Assembly (NCBI GenBank): GCA_964646205.1
Contig: CAZYAZ010000024.1
Coordinates: 4,962-68,961, forward strand
Reading direction: 5' to 3'
DNA length: 64,000 nucleotides
Origin: UBA8437 sp964646205
GTDB lineage: Bacteria > Planctomycetota > Planctomycetia > Planctomycetales > Planctomycetaceae
Every line of letters begins with the position of its first letter. The stretch's first letter is position 1. Below, in pieces: positions 7,665-16,658 of the stretch. Below the pieces are notes generated by a model that saw nothing but the letters and a program-made list of their open reading frames with translations, did not search any database and was not told the DNA's origin. Position numbers and translations under genes: made by a program.

Positions 7665-8273
7665 ATGGGTCGGCACACCGGACCAAAAGCACGCATCAAC
7701 CGGCGCCTTGGCGCTATGATTTTCGAGAGTTCCGGAGCGGTTCGCGCGGCCGAACGCCGCGACTACCCGCCGGGGATGTCACAACGTCGCCGCAAACCCT
7801 CCAACTATGCTCTCGGACTGCTCGAGAAGCAGAAGATCAAATACTACTACGGACTTCGCGAACGGCAGCTGCGACGATATTTCGATGCAGCCAAACGTCT
7901 GCAGGGAAACACCGGTGAGCAACTTCTGGTCCTCTGCGAACGTCGCCTCGACAATGTGATTCGTCGCGCCGGATTCGCCGACACGCGTCCCCAGGCTCGA
8001 CAGGGCGCCGCCCATGGGCATTTCCAGGTCAACGGACGCACCGTCACCGTTCCATCCATCCGGATCAACGCCGGTGACGTGATTTCGGTGCGGAACCGCC
8101 CCAACCTGAAATCACTGTATTCGTTGCTGATTGATTCCGGACCGGCCAACGACACCGACTGGATCGAAGTCGACACTGACGGCCTGACCGCCACGGTCAC
8201 GGCGCTGCCCACCCCCGAAGACGTCAGCCTGCCAGTCGACGTCGGAAAGGTCGTGGCCTTCCTGTCTCGGTAG
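7665..8273 (+). CDS. rpsD: 30S ribosomal protein S4
   Basis: The product of 202 residues begins MGRHTGPKARINRRLG and contains the S4 RNA-binding domain (RRLDNVIRRAGFADTRPQAR, then GHFQVNGRTVTVPS) and a C-terminal extension. It binds 16S rRNA early in small-subunit assembly. The start at 7665 rather than the upstream in-frame codon at 7593 is chosen because GGAG lies at proper spacing and the N-terminus matches the S4 family. In many bacteria rpsD sits in the alpha operon with rpsK, rpsM and rpoA; here it stands alone between a channel gene and adk. Confidence 0.95.
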   Translation: MGRHTGPKARINRRLGAMIFESSGAVRAAERRDYPPGMSQRRRKPSNYALGLLEKQKIKYYYGLRERQLRRYFDAAKRLQGNTGEQLLVLCERRLDNVIRRAGFADTRPQARQGAAHGHFQVNGRTVTVPSIRINAGDVISVRNRPNLKSLYSLLIDSGPANDTDWIEVDTDGLTATVTALPTPEDVSLPVDVGKVVAFLSR

Positions 8274-8319
8274 AACAATCCCCGCCTCGTCAACGCGACC
8301 GGCCAACTGGCCCGAACCG

Positions 8320-8940
8320 ATGACAAATTCAAGCCCCACCACGATCCTGCTTTTCGGTCCACCCGGCAGTGGAAAGGGCACACAGGGGGTTGTCCTTGGC
8401 GGACTTCCCGGATTCTTCCATCTCTCCAGCGGAGAGATTTTCCGCAGCCTGGACCCCGATTCCAGTGACGGACGTGCTGTCGCTGCACACACCTCCGGTG
8501 GAAACCTCGTTCCGGACGACTTCACCGTCGACTTGTGGCGAAAAAAACTCGCCACCTGTATCGCGGAGGGTACGTTTGACCCGACGAGCCAGATCCTGCT
8601 GCTGGATGGAATCCCAAGAAACATCGCACAGTGCGAATTGATCTCGGCGGATGTCGATGTCCAACTCGTCCTGCACCTGGCGGGCTCCGACTTTGAACCT
8701 CTGGTGCAGCGAATCCTCGACCGCGGCCTTCGGCAGGGACGGCCCGACGACGCCGACGAGACGGTCGTGAGGCACCGCTTCACGGTTTACCAGTCCGAAT
8801 CGGCTCCTGCCCTCGATTACTACTCGGGTGAATTGCTCGTCAACGTGGACCCCATCGGCCTGCCCGGTGAGGTGCTCGGCCGAGTCCTCGAGCAGGTGCT
8901 TCCGGTGCAGCAGCGTTTTTTGGGAGCCGCCGTCACCTGA
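8320..8940 (+). CDS. adk: Adenylate kinase (short-LID type)
   Basis: The P-loop GPPGSGKGT is near residues 13-21, the AMP-binding segment reads FHLSSGEIFRSL, the DGIPRN motif matches the DGFPR motif, and RPDDADETVVRHRF is the closing arginine region. The LID between DRGLRQ and RPDD is very short, so this is the short form without a zinc-binding lid. The length of 206 residues fits. It converts ATP plus AMP to two ADP. Some motif positions deviate (Ser for Thr in the AMP site, Ile for Phe), so a related nucleoside monophosphate kinase specificity is possible. It lies 46 bases after rpsD and converges on mutS. Confidence 0.8.
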   Translation: MTNSSPTTILLFGPPGSGKGTQGVVLGGLPGFFHLSSGEIFRSLDPDSSDGRAVAAHTSGGNLVPDDFTVDLWRKKLATCIAEGTFDPTSQILLLDGIPRNIAQCELISADVDVQLVLHLAGSDFEPLVQRILDRGLRQGRPDDADETVVRHRFTVYQSESAPALDYYSGELLVNVDPIGLPGEVLGRVLEQVLPVQQRFLGAAVT

Positions 8941-8972
8941 TTCGCGACCCGGCGCGGTCGTTGTCGCTTCCG

Positions 8973-11708
8973 TCACTGCGGATCCATCAACGACTTTCGG
9001 ATACTGTCGAGTTTTTCGAGCGCCGCCAGCGGGGTCATGGATTCGATGTCCATGCCGCGAATTTCCTCCAGCAACGGGTGCGGCGGCGTCTCGAACAGCG
9101 ACAACTGCCGGCTGGAGGTCGGATCCGTCGACCGCATCGGCATCCGTGAATGCCCCTCCTCGTCGAGGTGGTCTGCTTCGAGAGTCTCCAGGATCACCCG
9201 CGCGCGGTCGATCACATCACCGGGAACTCCGGCCAACCTCGCGACGTGAATCCCGTAACTTTTGTCTGCAGACCCTTCGACAATCTTGTGCAGAAACACG
9301 ACCTCCTCGTCCTGCTCGTGAACCACGACGTTCAGGTTCACCGCACCGGTCAACGTCCGTGTCAACTCGGTCAATTCATGGTAGTGCGTCGCAAAGAGCG
9401 TTCGGCACCCGACCCGGTCATGGAGATGCTCGGTGATAGCCCAGGCCAGGGAAATCCCATCGTAGGTGCTGGTACCGCGGCCGATCTCGTCGAGCACAAC
9501 CAGGCTGTGGCCGGTGGCGGCATTGAGAATCCTGGCTGTTTCGGTCATCTCAACCATGAACGTACTCTGGCCCTTGCTCAATTCGTCACTGGCCCCCACG
9601 CGAGCAAACACCCGATCCACCACACCAACTCGTGCCTCGCTGGCAGGCACGAACGACCCCATCTGCGCCAGAATTGTCACCAGGGCCGCCTGGCGAATGT
9701 AAGTACTCTTACCGGCCATGTTGGGCCCGGTAATTATCTGCACGTGTCCCGCACTTCCGCCCACTCGCACATCATTGGGTACGAATTCACCGGTCGGCTG
9801 GATCCGATCCAGCACCGGATGGCGACTCTCCCGCAAATCGAGGACTGGTTCGTCGGTCAATTCTGGTCGGCAGTATCCACGCGACGACGCCAGGACGCCC
9901 AGCCCGTTCAGAACATCCAACTTCGCCAGGACACCGGCTGTCGCCTGGAACCGAAGACATTCCGCCCCCAGGGCCTCGCGCAACGTCCCAAAGAACCGTT
10001 GTTCGAGCGCCACCGCTTGCTCCTCGGCACGCAACACTTTCTCCTCGTGCTCCTTCAATTCCGGAGTCACGTACCGTTCCTGGTTCTTCAACGTCTGTTT
10101 TCGAATGTACTCGGCGGGCACTTTATCCAACTGGGCGGTGGTCACCTCCAGGTAGTAGCCAAAGACCTTGTTGAACCCCACCTTCAGGCTCGGAATACCT
10201 GTCCGCTCACTCTCACTCGCCTGATACGCGGCTATCCACTCCTTACCCCCTCGGGCGAGGTCCCGCAAACGATCCAGTTCCGCATCAAATCCATCTCGAA
10301 TCATGCCACCGTCGGAAACCAGCAACGGTGGTTCCTCGACCAAAGTTGTGGCAATGGCGTCAAGCAGGTCAGCACACAGGTCAAGGTTTTCGTGCATCTG
10401 CCGCAGGACGCTCGCCTGGCGGTCCTCCAGCAGCCCCTTGATCGCCGGCAACCGCGCCAGCGTCCCCGCCAGGCAGCCCAGGTCACGCGGCGACGCGCGT
10501 CCGGTCGCCACCCGCGATGTCAACCGCTCCAGATCATAGATCCCACGCAACTGGTCACTGACATCTCGGCAGACTGCCGGCAGACCACGAAATTCCTCCA
10601 CCGCATCCAACCGACCGCCAATCCGAATGGCATCCCTCAACGGATTCGACAGCCACTCACCCAGCAACCTTGCCCCCATCGACGTGACCGTCTCGTCAAT
10701 CACCGCCAACAGGCTGCCCTCGCGGTCGCCGCCGAGTAGTGTCCGCGTCAACTCCAGGCTGCGCCGCGTGGCCTCATCGATCATCAGGAACCCGTTGCCC
10801 GAATGTGGCTCGAGCTTCGAGACGTGCGGCAACGCGCTCAAATGATTCTCTGCTGCATAATTCAGCAACGCTCCCGCGGCGGTCACGGCCGAGGTGTCGT
10901 TGTCACTGAAATCAAAACCTTCCAGCGTCCGCGTACCAAAATGCTCCAACAGCGTCCGTCGGCACGTCTCCACACCGAATTGCCACGGCGCGCGTCGGGC
11001 CAGGCTGATCCCCAACTGGTCGGCCAGCCACCCCACACCCAATTCGTCGACGGCATCCTCGGCCACGAGACACTCGGCCGGCGACAAGCGGGCCAATTCG
11101 TCGGAAAGCTCAGTCAAAGACACCGTGCTTGCCTGAAACCGTCCTGTTGACAACTCCAGCCACGCCAGGCCAATCCCGTCACGAGTCGAGGCGACCGACG
11201 CCAGGTAGTTGTAACTGCGAGGATCCAGCAGAGCCGGATCGGTCAGTGTCCCAGGAGTCACCGTCTGGGTCACCTCACGACGCACCAGGCCCTTGGCCGT
11301 TTTCGGGTCTTCCACCTGGTCACAAATCGCCACTCGATAACCGGCCCGGATCAGCTTGTGCAGATATCCATCCAACGCGTGATACGGAAACCCGGCCATC
11401 GGCACTGGGTTGTCGGAGTTCTTGTCGCGGCTGGTGAGTGTCAGCCCCAGCACGGGGGACGCCACCTGGGCATCCTCGAAGAACAGCTCGTAAAAATCCC
11501 CCATCCGAAACAGCAGCAACGCTTCGGGATTCTGCGCCTTGACCTCGGTATAACGCTGCATCATCGGCGTCAACTTGGCGCCACCGCCGGACTTCTTGGC
11601 CCGGGACTTTTTGGCAGTCTTGCCAGCCCCATCTTCCACCGGCGGGTCGGACGAAGCGCCGCCATTCGCCTGTGAATCAACCTGTTCGGGTTTTCCGGAA
11701 TCCACCAT
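8973..11708 (-). CDS. mutS: DNA mismatch repair protein MutS
   Basis: A full-length 911-residue MutS. The mismatch-binding Phe-x-Glu motif is in MGDFYELF (Phe72, Glu74), the connector and lever regions follow, and the ABC-type ATPase has Walker A GPNMAGKST at about 661-669, Walker B DEIGRGTSTYDG and the TLFATHYHEL switch motif. An N-terminal extension of about 40 residues rich in Lys, Gly and Ala precedes the usual TPMMQRY start; an internal start is possible. The protein recognises base mismatches and starts repair with MutL, which is not in the window. The gene is transcribed after prs on the same strand with a 59-base gap. Confidence 0.96.
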   Translation of the reverse strand: MVDSGKPEQVDSQANGGASSDPPVEDGAGKTAKKSRAKKSGGGAKLTPMMQRYTEVKAQNPEALLLFRMGDFYELFFEDAQVASPVLGLTLTSRDKNSDNPVPMAGFPYHALDGYLHKLIRAGYRVAICDQVEDPKTAKGLVRREVTQTVTPGTLTDPALLDPRSYNYLASVASTRDGIGLAWLELSTGRFQASTVSLTELSDELARLSPAECLVAEDAVDELGVGWLADQLGISLARRAPWQFGVETCRRTLLEHFGTRTLEGFDFSDNDTSAVTAAGALLNYAAENHLSALPHVSKLEPHSGNGFLMIDEATRRSLELTRTLLGGDREGSLLAVIDETVTSMGARLLGEWLSNPLRDAIRIGGRLDAVEEFRGLPAVCRDVSDQLRGIYDLERLTSRVATGRASPRDLGCLAGTLARLPAIKGLLEDRQASVLRQMHENLDLCADLLDAIATTLVEEPPLLVSDGGMIRDGFDAELDRLRDLARGGKEWIAAYQASESERTGIPSLKVGFNKVFGYYLEVTTAQLDKVPAEYIRKQTLKNQERYVTPELKEHEEKVLRAEEQAVALEQRFFGTLREALGAECLRFQATAGVLAKLDVLNGLGVLASSRGYCRPELTDEPVLDLRESRHPVLDRIQPTGEFVPNDVRVGGSAGHVQIITGPNMAGKSTYIRQAALVTILAQMGSFVPASEARVGVVDRVFARVGASDELSKGQSTFMVEMTETARILNAATGHSLVVLDEIGRGTSTYDGISLAWAITEHLHDRVGCRTLFATHYHELTELTRTLTGAVNLNVVVHEQDEEVVFLHKIVEGSADKSYGIHVARLAGVPGDVIDRARVILETLEADHLDEEGHSRMPMRSTDPTSSRQLSLFETPPHPLLEEIRGMDIESMTPLAALEKLDSIRKSLMDPQ

Positions 11709-11767
11709 GACGCCGGTGCCACAAGGGGGAGGGAGGGGTGGTCAATGAAGAGAGAAATCGACAAACA

Positions 11768-12793
11768 TCAACTTCGAGGATCCGGGAACAACTCGCTCAC
11801 GCTGGTCCGCTCGTGGACCGACTGGATCGCAGCGGCGAACAAAGGGGCCACGCTCACGACCTCGACGTTCTCCGGAAGAGGATCAAACGCTGTTTCGATC
11901 GTGTCGGTGATCAACATTTTCTTGATCACGCTGTCCCCAATCCGTCCGGCCGCCCCCTTGGAAAACACCCCGTGACTCACTGCCGCGTAAATGTCGCGAG
12001 CTCCTCGCTGCTTGAGAACGTCGGCGGCACTAATCAACGAACCACCGCTGATCGTAAAGTCATCCACCACGAGGACGTTCTTCCCTTCGACGTCGCCCAC
12101 GACTTCGAGCACCTCAGCCTGCTCGTCGTGACTGGTCCGTTGCTTGCTACCAAACACCGCCGGCACATCCAACACCCGCGCATAATCGACCGCGTCTTTG
12201 GCGAAACCCGTGTCCGGACTGCACACGACAAGGTCAGGAATCTGCATGGCATTCACCCGCTCGCACAGCGTGTGGCGTCCGTAAAGGTGATCGACGGGAA
12301 TGCGAAAGAACCCCTGGATCTGCGGGCTGTGCAAATCCATTGTCAAAACACGATCCGCGCCGGCCGCCTCGATCGCGTCGGCACAGACACGGGCTCGAAT
12401 CGACACCCGTGGTTCATCCTTCTTGTCACCCTTGGCGTAACTGAAGAACGGAATGACGGCCGTCACCGACTGCGCACTGGCCCGTTTCAGCGCATCGATC
12501 CAGAACAACAATTCCATGAAATTGTCGTTCACCGGATAGTGAACCCCCTGGACCACATACACGTCGCGGCCGCGAACGTTCTCCTTGACTCGAACGAACA
12601 CGTTGCCTTCGCTGAAGACGTGGGAGTGGCAGGGAACCAGCGACACGTCCAGGCAATCGGCAATGGCCTGGGCCAGGATCGGATTGCCCGAACCAGGCAA
12701 AATTGCCAGGTCACCCTGGGGCGCCTGGAATGGCTCGGCCCGTGGCCCGGATCGAACAGGTGATTGGTCAGCAGCGGCGTTCATCCGGCGCAT
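11768..12793 (-). CDS. prs: Ribose-phosphate pyrophosphokinase
   Basis: The protein of about 341 residues shows the PRPP synthetase order: an N-terminal domain with VNDNFMELLFWIDALKRASA, the SYAKGDKKDEP loop that replaces the usual RQDRK ATP-site loop, LTMDLHSPQIQGFF, and the PRPP-binding motif VLVVDDFTISGGS. It makes PRPP for nucleotide, histidine and tryptophan synthesis. The KGDKKDEP loop differs from the classic class I sequence, which may mean a divergent or class II-like enzyme. Start codons at 12865, 12793 and 12784 are all in frame; 12793 is chosen by length, with modest certainty because no clear Shine-Dalgarno site is visible. Confidence 0.88.
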   Translation of the reverse strand: MRRMNAAADQSPVRSGPRAEPFQAPQGDLAILPGSGNPILAQAIADCLDVSLVPCHSHVFSEGNVFVRVKENVRGRDVYVVQGVHYPVNDNFMELLFWIDALKRASAQSVTAVIPFFSYAKGDKKDEPRVSIRARVCADAIEAAGADRVLTMDLHSPQIQGFFRIPVDHLYGRHTLCERVNAMQIPDLVVCSPDTGFAKDAVDYARVLDVPAVFGSKQRTSHDEQAEVLEVVGDVEGKNVLVVDDFTISGGSLISAADVLKQRGARDIYAAVSHGVFSKGAAGRIGDSVIKKMLITDTIETAFDPLPENVEVVSVAPLFAAAIQSVHERTSVSELFPDPRS

Positions 12794-12913
12794 GATATAC
12801 AAGCCCAACCGAACTCGAAAGTCGCCCACAGGAGGATTGACGCCCCGTGGCGTGCCACCTATCACACTTGCTGGGTCGCCTGACAGGTTTTTTCCCTACG
12901 GGACGTCGTCGAC

Positions 12914-13996
12914 GTGGAACGACTCTTCAACTTCGCAGCCGGACCGGCCGTTCTCCCGGAATCCGTCCTGGCCCAGGCCAGTGAGCACCTGCTGTCGCTC
13001 GGCGACACCGGCATCGGCATCCTTGAGCACTCGCATCGAGGTGACGCCTTCGGCAAAATCATCGCATCGGCCGAAGCCCGCATCCGCCGCCTGGCGGCCC
13101 TTCCGGATGACGTCGCCGTACTTTTCCTACAAGGTGGTGCGTCTCTGCAGTTCTCCATGGTCCCAGCCAATCTGCGAGACGACCAGCACATTGCCAACTA
13201 CATCAACAGTGGCACCTGGTCGACAAAAGCCATCGACGCCGCGTCTGCCACCGGGCGTGTTCATGTTGCCGCCTCGTCCGAATCGGCCGAATTTCGCCAG
13301 TTGCCAGAACCTCCAGTTCTCTCCGATGCACCGGCCTACCTGCACTACACGTCCAACAACACCATCGCCGGAACCCAATTTGCCGACCCACCAACACGCC
13401 CAGCCGAAGTCCCCCTTGTTTGTGACGCAAGCAGCGACATCCTCTCGCGGCCACTGGACCTCAGGCAGCACGACCTGGTCTACGCCGGAGCCCAGAAGAA
13501 CCTGGGACCTGCCGGACTGACCCTGGTGCTCGTGCGCCACGAACTGTTGCAACGCGCGCCCGACCAACTTCCCAAGGTCCTGCGTTACGCCACCCACGCT
13601 GCCGCCGGATCGCTCTACCACACTCCACCGGCCTTTTCGATCTATGTCACCGACCTGGTTCTGGAGTGGCTGGAAGAGCAGGGCGGGCTCGATGTGGTTG
13701 CCCGACGAAATCGGGAACAGGCCTCAAGACTCTACGAACGAATTGACGTCTCCGAAGTGCTGAACTGTCGGTGCGACCCTGCCGCACGGTCGACCATGAA
13801 CGTTGTCTTCTCCGCCGGCAGCCCCGAGGCCGATCAAAAGTTCCTCTCCCGTTGCCAGGCAGCTGGCGTCGTCGGGCTCAAGGGACACCGCAGCGTGGGA
13901 GGCCTGCGAGCCAGCCTGTACAATGCACAAACGGACGCAGCCATCGACCGGCTGCTGGAGGTCATCGACGCCTTCGAGACAGAGGCAACCGAGTGA
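12914..13996 (+). CDS. serC: Phosphoserine aminotransferase
   Basis: The 360-residue protein begins RLFNFAAGPAVLPESVL, the SerC N-terminal signature, has FLQGGASLQF for the cofactor phosphate, and the PLP-binding lysine Lys195 in AGAQKNLGPAG. KGHRSVGGLRASLYNA near the C-terminus is also typical. It transfers amino from glutamate to 3-phosphohydroxypyruvate in serine synthesis (and the analogous step of pyridoxal synthesis in some bacteria). The stop codon overlaps the start of the next gene by four bases (GTGA), so the two are probably translationally coupled. It leads a five-gene plus-strand run ending at 17432. Confidence 0.95.
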   Translation: MERLFNFAAGPAVLPESVLAQASEHLLSLGDTGIGILEHSHRGDAFGKIIASAEARIRRLAALPDDVAVLFLQGGASLQFSMVPANLRDDQHIANYINSGTWSTKAIDAASATGRVHVAASSESAEFRQLPEPPVLSDAPAYLHYTSNNTIAGTQFADPPTRPAEVPLVCDASSDILSRPLDLRQHDLVYAGAQKNLGPAGLTLVLVRHELLQRAPDQLPKVLRYATHAAAGSLYHTPPAFSIYVTDLVLEWLEEQGGLDVVARRNREQASRLYERIDVSEVLNCRCDPAARSTMNVVFSAGSPEADQKFLSRCQAAGVVGLKGHRSVGGLRASLYNAQTDAAIDRLLEVIDAFETEATE

Positions 13997-14787
13997 GCAA
14001 CGACACCGGACCAGCCAGTTCCACGCCGGACGACGTAGACGACATGGCCCACGCCGACATTGGGCTCGTCTCGGCGTTGAACATCGAATTGGCGCCGTTT
14101 CTCCTCCGCTGCCTGACCCCAAAAAAATACACCGGTGGCGAATTCACTTTCCGAGGCGGCCGCTACGATGACGCACGCGTGGCCGTCGTGGAATCCGGCC
14201 CCGGGTTTGCCAGGGCGCGTCGTGCCACACAGGCACTGATCGAAGCCCACACTCCCGCGTACGTCGTATCCTGTGGCTTCTCCGGCGGACTCCAACCGGA
14301 ACTTCAACTCGGCCACATCGTGATGGCCACCGCAATCACCGACACCCACGGACACGACATGCCACTGTCGTTCACCCCGCCAAGCCAACTCCCATCCGGA
14401 GTCCATGCAGGCCGCCTGGTCGTCGCCGACGAAATTGTCCGCACCTCCGAGGAAAAACAACTTCTGGGTGAACGCCACAACGCGATGGCCGTCGACATGG
14501 AGAGTCTGGCCGTGGCCCAGGTTTGCCGGGACCTCGGCGTGGGCTTCATGGCCGTCCGAGTCATCAGCGATGACCTTCAGACAGATCTGCCACCGGAGAT
14601 CCACTCCGTGTTGGCCGCCACACCTGGCCGCCGGATCGGCGCCGCCCTTGGCTCGCTGTGGAAGCGTCCCGCCAGTTACAAGGATCTCTGGCGATTGCGA
14701 GAACAGGCTCTCTATGCCTCAGAACGACTCGCCAAGTTTCTCGACGGCGTGATCGAACAACTCTACGAATCGATTCCTTCAGACTGA
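13993..14787 (+). CDS. Nucleoside phosphorylase / MTA-SAH nucleosidase-like protein
   Basis: The product has 264 residues from the GTG that overlaps the serC stop; ATG at 14044 is an alternative. The fold signature is present: IGLVSALNIELAPFL at the start, VAVVESGPGFARARRATQAL, YVVSCGFSGGL, LGHIVMATAITDTHG, AMAVDMESLAVAQV (the conserved acidic-Met-Glu ribose-binding motif) and VRVISDDL with the catalytic aspartate. Members cleave or phosphorolyse purine nucleosides, including 5'-methylthioadenosine and S-adenosylhomocysteine; the hopanoid enzyme HpnG belongs to the same family. The exact substrate cannot be read. MTA is a by-product of aminopropyl transfer, and the HpnH-type gene at 62792 makes the hopanoid alternative equally worth testing. 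Confidence 0.75.
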   Translation: MSNDTGPASSTPDDVDDMAHADIGLVSALNIELAPFLLRCLTPKKYTGGEFTFRGGRYDDARVAVVESGPGFARARRATQALIEAHTPAYVVSCGFSGGLQPELQLGHIVMATAITDTHGHDMPLSFTPPSQLPSGVHAGRLVVADEIVRTSEEKQLLGERHNAMAVDMESLAVAQVCRDLGVGFMAVRVISDDLQTDLPPEIHSVLAATPGRRIGAALGSLWKRPASYKDLWRLREQALYASERLAKFLDGVIEQLYESIPSD

Positions 14788-14794
14788 TCCACCC

Positions 14795-15586
14795 ATGCGT
14801 CACTGGATCCTTGCCGAAACCAATTACGGCCATCTCCGCGAACAGGGGTACGACGTGGCCGTACTGCCACTGGGCGCCACTGAACCACACAACCTGCACC
14901 TCCCTTACGGAACCGACATCTTTGAAGCCGACGAGATCGCCGCCCGCGCTGGCGAAGCGGCCTGGAATCTCGGAGCACGCGTCGTCGTGTTGCCCACGAT
15001 CCCGTTTGGAACCCAGACCAACCAGCACGCCTTCCCGCTGTCAATGAACCTCTACCCTTCGACCCTCTGCCGGGTCATCTCCGACCTCGTCGAATCCGTC
15101 CACCGTGCCGGCATCTCCAAGTTGCTGATCCTCAACAGTCACGGCGGCAACGAACTCAAAAGCACGCTTCGCGAACTCGTCGGCGGACCGGTGCACCTGT
15201 TCCTGTGCGACTGGTTCCGAAGCATCTCGGCTGATGTCCAGGCCGAATTGTTCACCGACCCGGGCGATCATGCCGGTGAAATGGAGACCGCCCTCGCGCT
15301 GGCCTACTTCCCTGACCTCGTGGACCACGACCCTCAAACTGGCGCCTTGACCGCTGACGCCGGAGACGTCCGATCGACGAGATTCGAAGCCATCAACCGA
15401 GGCTGGATCTCGATCACTCGCCCCTGGCACCTGCTCACAACCAACACGGGAGTCGGCAATCCTCACCCGGCCACGGCCGAATCGGGCAGGAAACTGATGG
15501 ACACAATTGTCGAACGCCTCTCCGGATTCCTGGTCGACCTGGCCTCCTCCGAACTCGACGACGATTTCCCCTACAGTTCCGACTGA
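14795..15586 (+). CDS. Creatininase-family amidohydrolase
   Basis: The 263-residue protein carries the metal-site pattern of the family: GATEPHNLHLPYGTD (Glu30, His32, Asp41), LNSHGGNE (His116) and DHAGEMETAL (Glu162/Glu164). The family holds creatinine amidohydrolase and mycofactocin MftE, as well as many uncharacterised cyclic-amide or N-formyl hydrolases; no mycofactocin partners are visible here. The gene starts seven bases after the phosphorylase-like gene and lies 11 bases before the DUF1080 gene, so co-transcription is likely. No signal peptide is visible, so it should act in the cytoplasm. The true substrate is unknown. Confidence 0.82.
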   Translation: MRHWILAETNYGHLREQGYDVAVLPLGATEPHNLHLPYGTDIFEADEIAARAGEAAWNLGARVVVLPTIPFGTQTNQHAFPLSMNLYPSTLCRVISDLVESVHRAGISKLLILNSHGGNELKSTLRELVGGPVHLFLCDWFRSISADVQAELFTDPGDHAGEMETALALAYFPDLVDHDPQTGALTADAGDVRSTRFEAINRGWISITRPWHLLTTNTGVGNPHPATAESGRKLMDTIVERLSGFLVDLASSELDDDFPYSSD

Positions 15587-15597
15587 AACCACCCGCC

Positions 15598-16656
15598 ATG
15601 ACAACCTTTCACAACGCGCTCACGGCAATGGTCCTGACACTGCCTTTCCAGTCCGCCAGCTTGTCGGCAGCTGACCCGCTGCCCACCTTCACGAGTCCCC
15701 AGGCCGCTGGCACCGACTTCACCGTCCAGGGCGAGTACACCGGCCTTGTCGGCGGAACGTACCCCGTGGGTGTCCAGGTGATCGCGTTGGGCCAGGGCAT
15801 TTTCGAGGGCATCATTCACGGCGGCGGCCTTCCCGGGGCTGGCTGGGACGGACACTCCAGGTTCTACCTCAAGGGGAAACGCACAGGCGACACAACGGTA
15901 CTCCATGGGGTCCACGGAGAACGACTGATGTTCGCCAATCAGAACGTGAAGATCACGATCCGTGATGGCCAACTCACCGGACGCGCGAGGATGTTCCTCA
16001 ACCAGGCCGAGAACGACACCATAAACGGGCGGCGAACACTCCGCACCTCACCGACTCTCGGCGCCAAACCACCTTCCTCGGCGATCGTTCTCTTCGATGG
16101 CACCTCAACGGATCAATGGCTTGACGCACGGATCGTCGAGGACCACTTGCTCGCAGAAGGGACACGCAGCAAACGAGTTTTTCAAAACTACAAAATGCAC
16201 CTCGAATTCCGCACACCATTCATGCCCACCGCTCGTGGAATGCACCGGGGGAACAGCGGCGTCTACCTGCAGGAACTGTGGGAGATCCAGGTAGTCGATT
16301 CGTTCGGCTGGACAACCGAGAACCGAAAGTACGAGCGGCTTTCGCACGTCGGACGCTGTGGTGGAATCCACGAACTCGTGATGCCGACAGTCAACATGTG
16401 CCTGCCACCACTTGCCTGGCAGACCTTCGACATAGTCCACACGGCAGCCAAGGTCGACGACAATGGCGTGCAGGCACACCCCGCCGTCCTGAGCGTCCGA
16501 CACAATGGTGTCCTGGTCCACGACCGGTACATCGTCCCTCCCACTCCCGCCTCCTCCAAAACACTTTCCAACCGAAACCATCTTCCCGGACGCCTGCGTC
16601 TGCAAAACCACGGCAACCCGGTGCGATTCCGTAACATCTGGGTCGTGGAGAAATAA
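15598..16656 (+). CDS. Exported DUF1080 (3-keto-disaccharide hydrolase-like) protein
   Basis: A 352-residue protein with a signal-peptide-like start (LTAMVLTLPFQSASLSAADP). The first mature part of about 120 residues is a beta-rich region I do not recognise (VQGEYTGLVGGTYPVGVQVI). From AIVLFDGTSTDQWLDARIVE onward it is a DUF1080 domain: FQNYKMHLEFRTPF, RGNSGVYLQELWEIQVVDSF, and RLRLQNHGNPVRFRNIWV at the end. DUF1080 folds as a concanavalin-like lectin sandwich, and some members hydrolyse 3-keto-glycosides. The family is greatly expanded in planctomycetes and is linked to degradation of complex sugars. It probably acts in the periplasm. Confidence 0.85.
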   Translation: MTTFHNALTAMVLTLPFQSASLSAADPLPTFTSPQAAGTDFTVQGEYTGLVGGTYPVGVQVIALGQGIFEGIIHGGGLPGAGWDGHSRFYLKGKRTGDTTVLHGVHGERLMFANQNVKITIRDGQLTGRARMFLNQAENDTINGRRTLRTSPTLGAKPPSSAIVLFDGTSTDQWLDARIVEDHLLAEGTRSKRVFQNYKMHLEFRTPFMPTARGMHRGNSGVYLQELWEIQVVDSFGWTTENRKYERLSHVGRCGGIHELVMPTVNMCLPPLAWQTFDIVHTAAKVDDNGVQAHPAVLSVRHNGVLVHDRYIVPPTPASSKTLSNRNHLPGRLRLQNHGNPVRFRNIWVVEK

Positions 16657-16658
16657 CA

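Noticed and set aside
9150..10739. Long plus-strand frame of 529 codons
   Set aside because: It lies antisense to mutS, whose motifs are complete and which explains the open frame in this GC-rich sequence.
11738..12763. Plus-strand frame of 341 codons
   Set aside because: Antisense to prs, which has the PRPP-binding motif in the minus strand.
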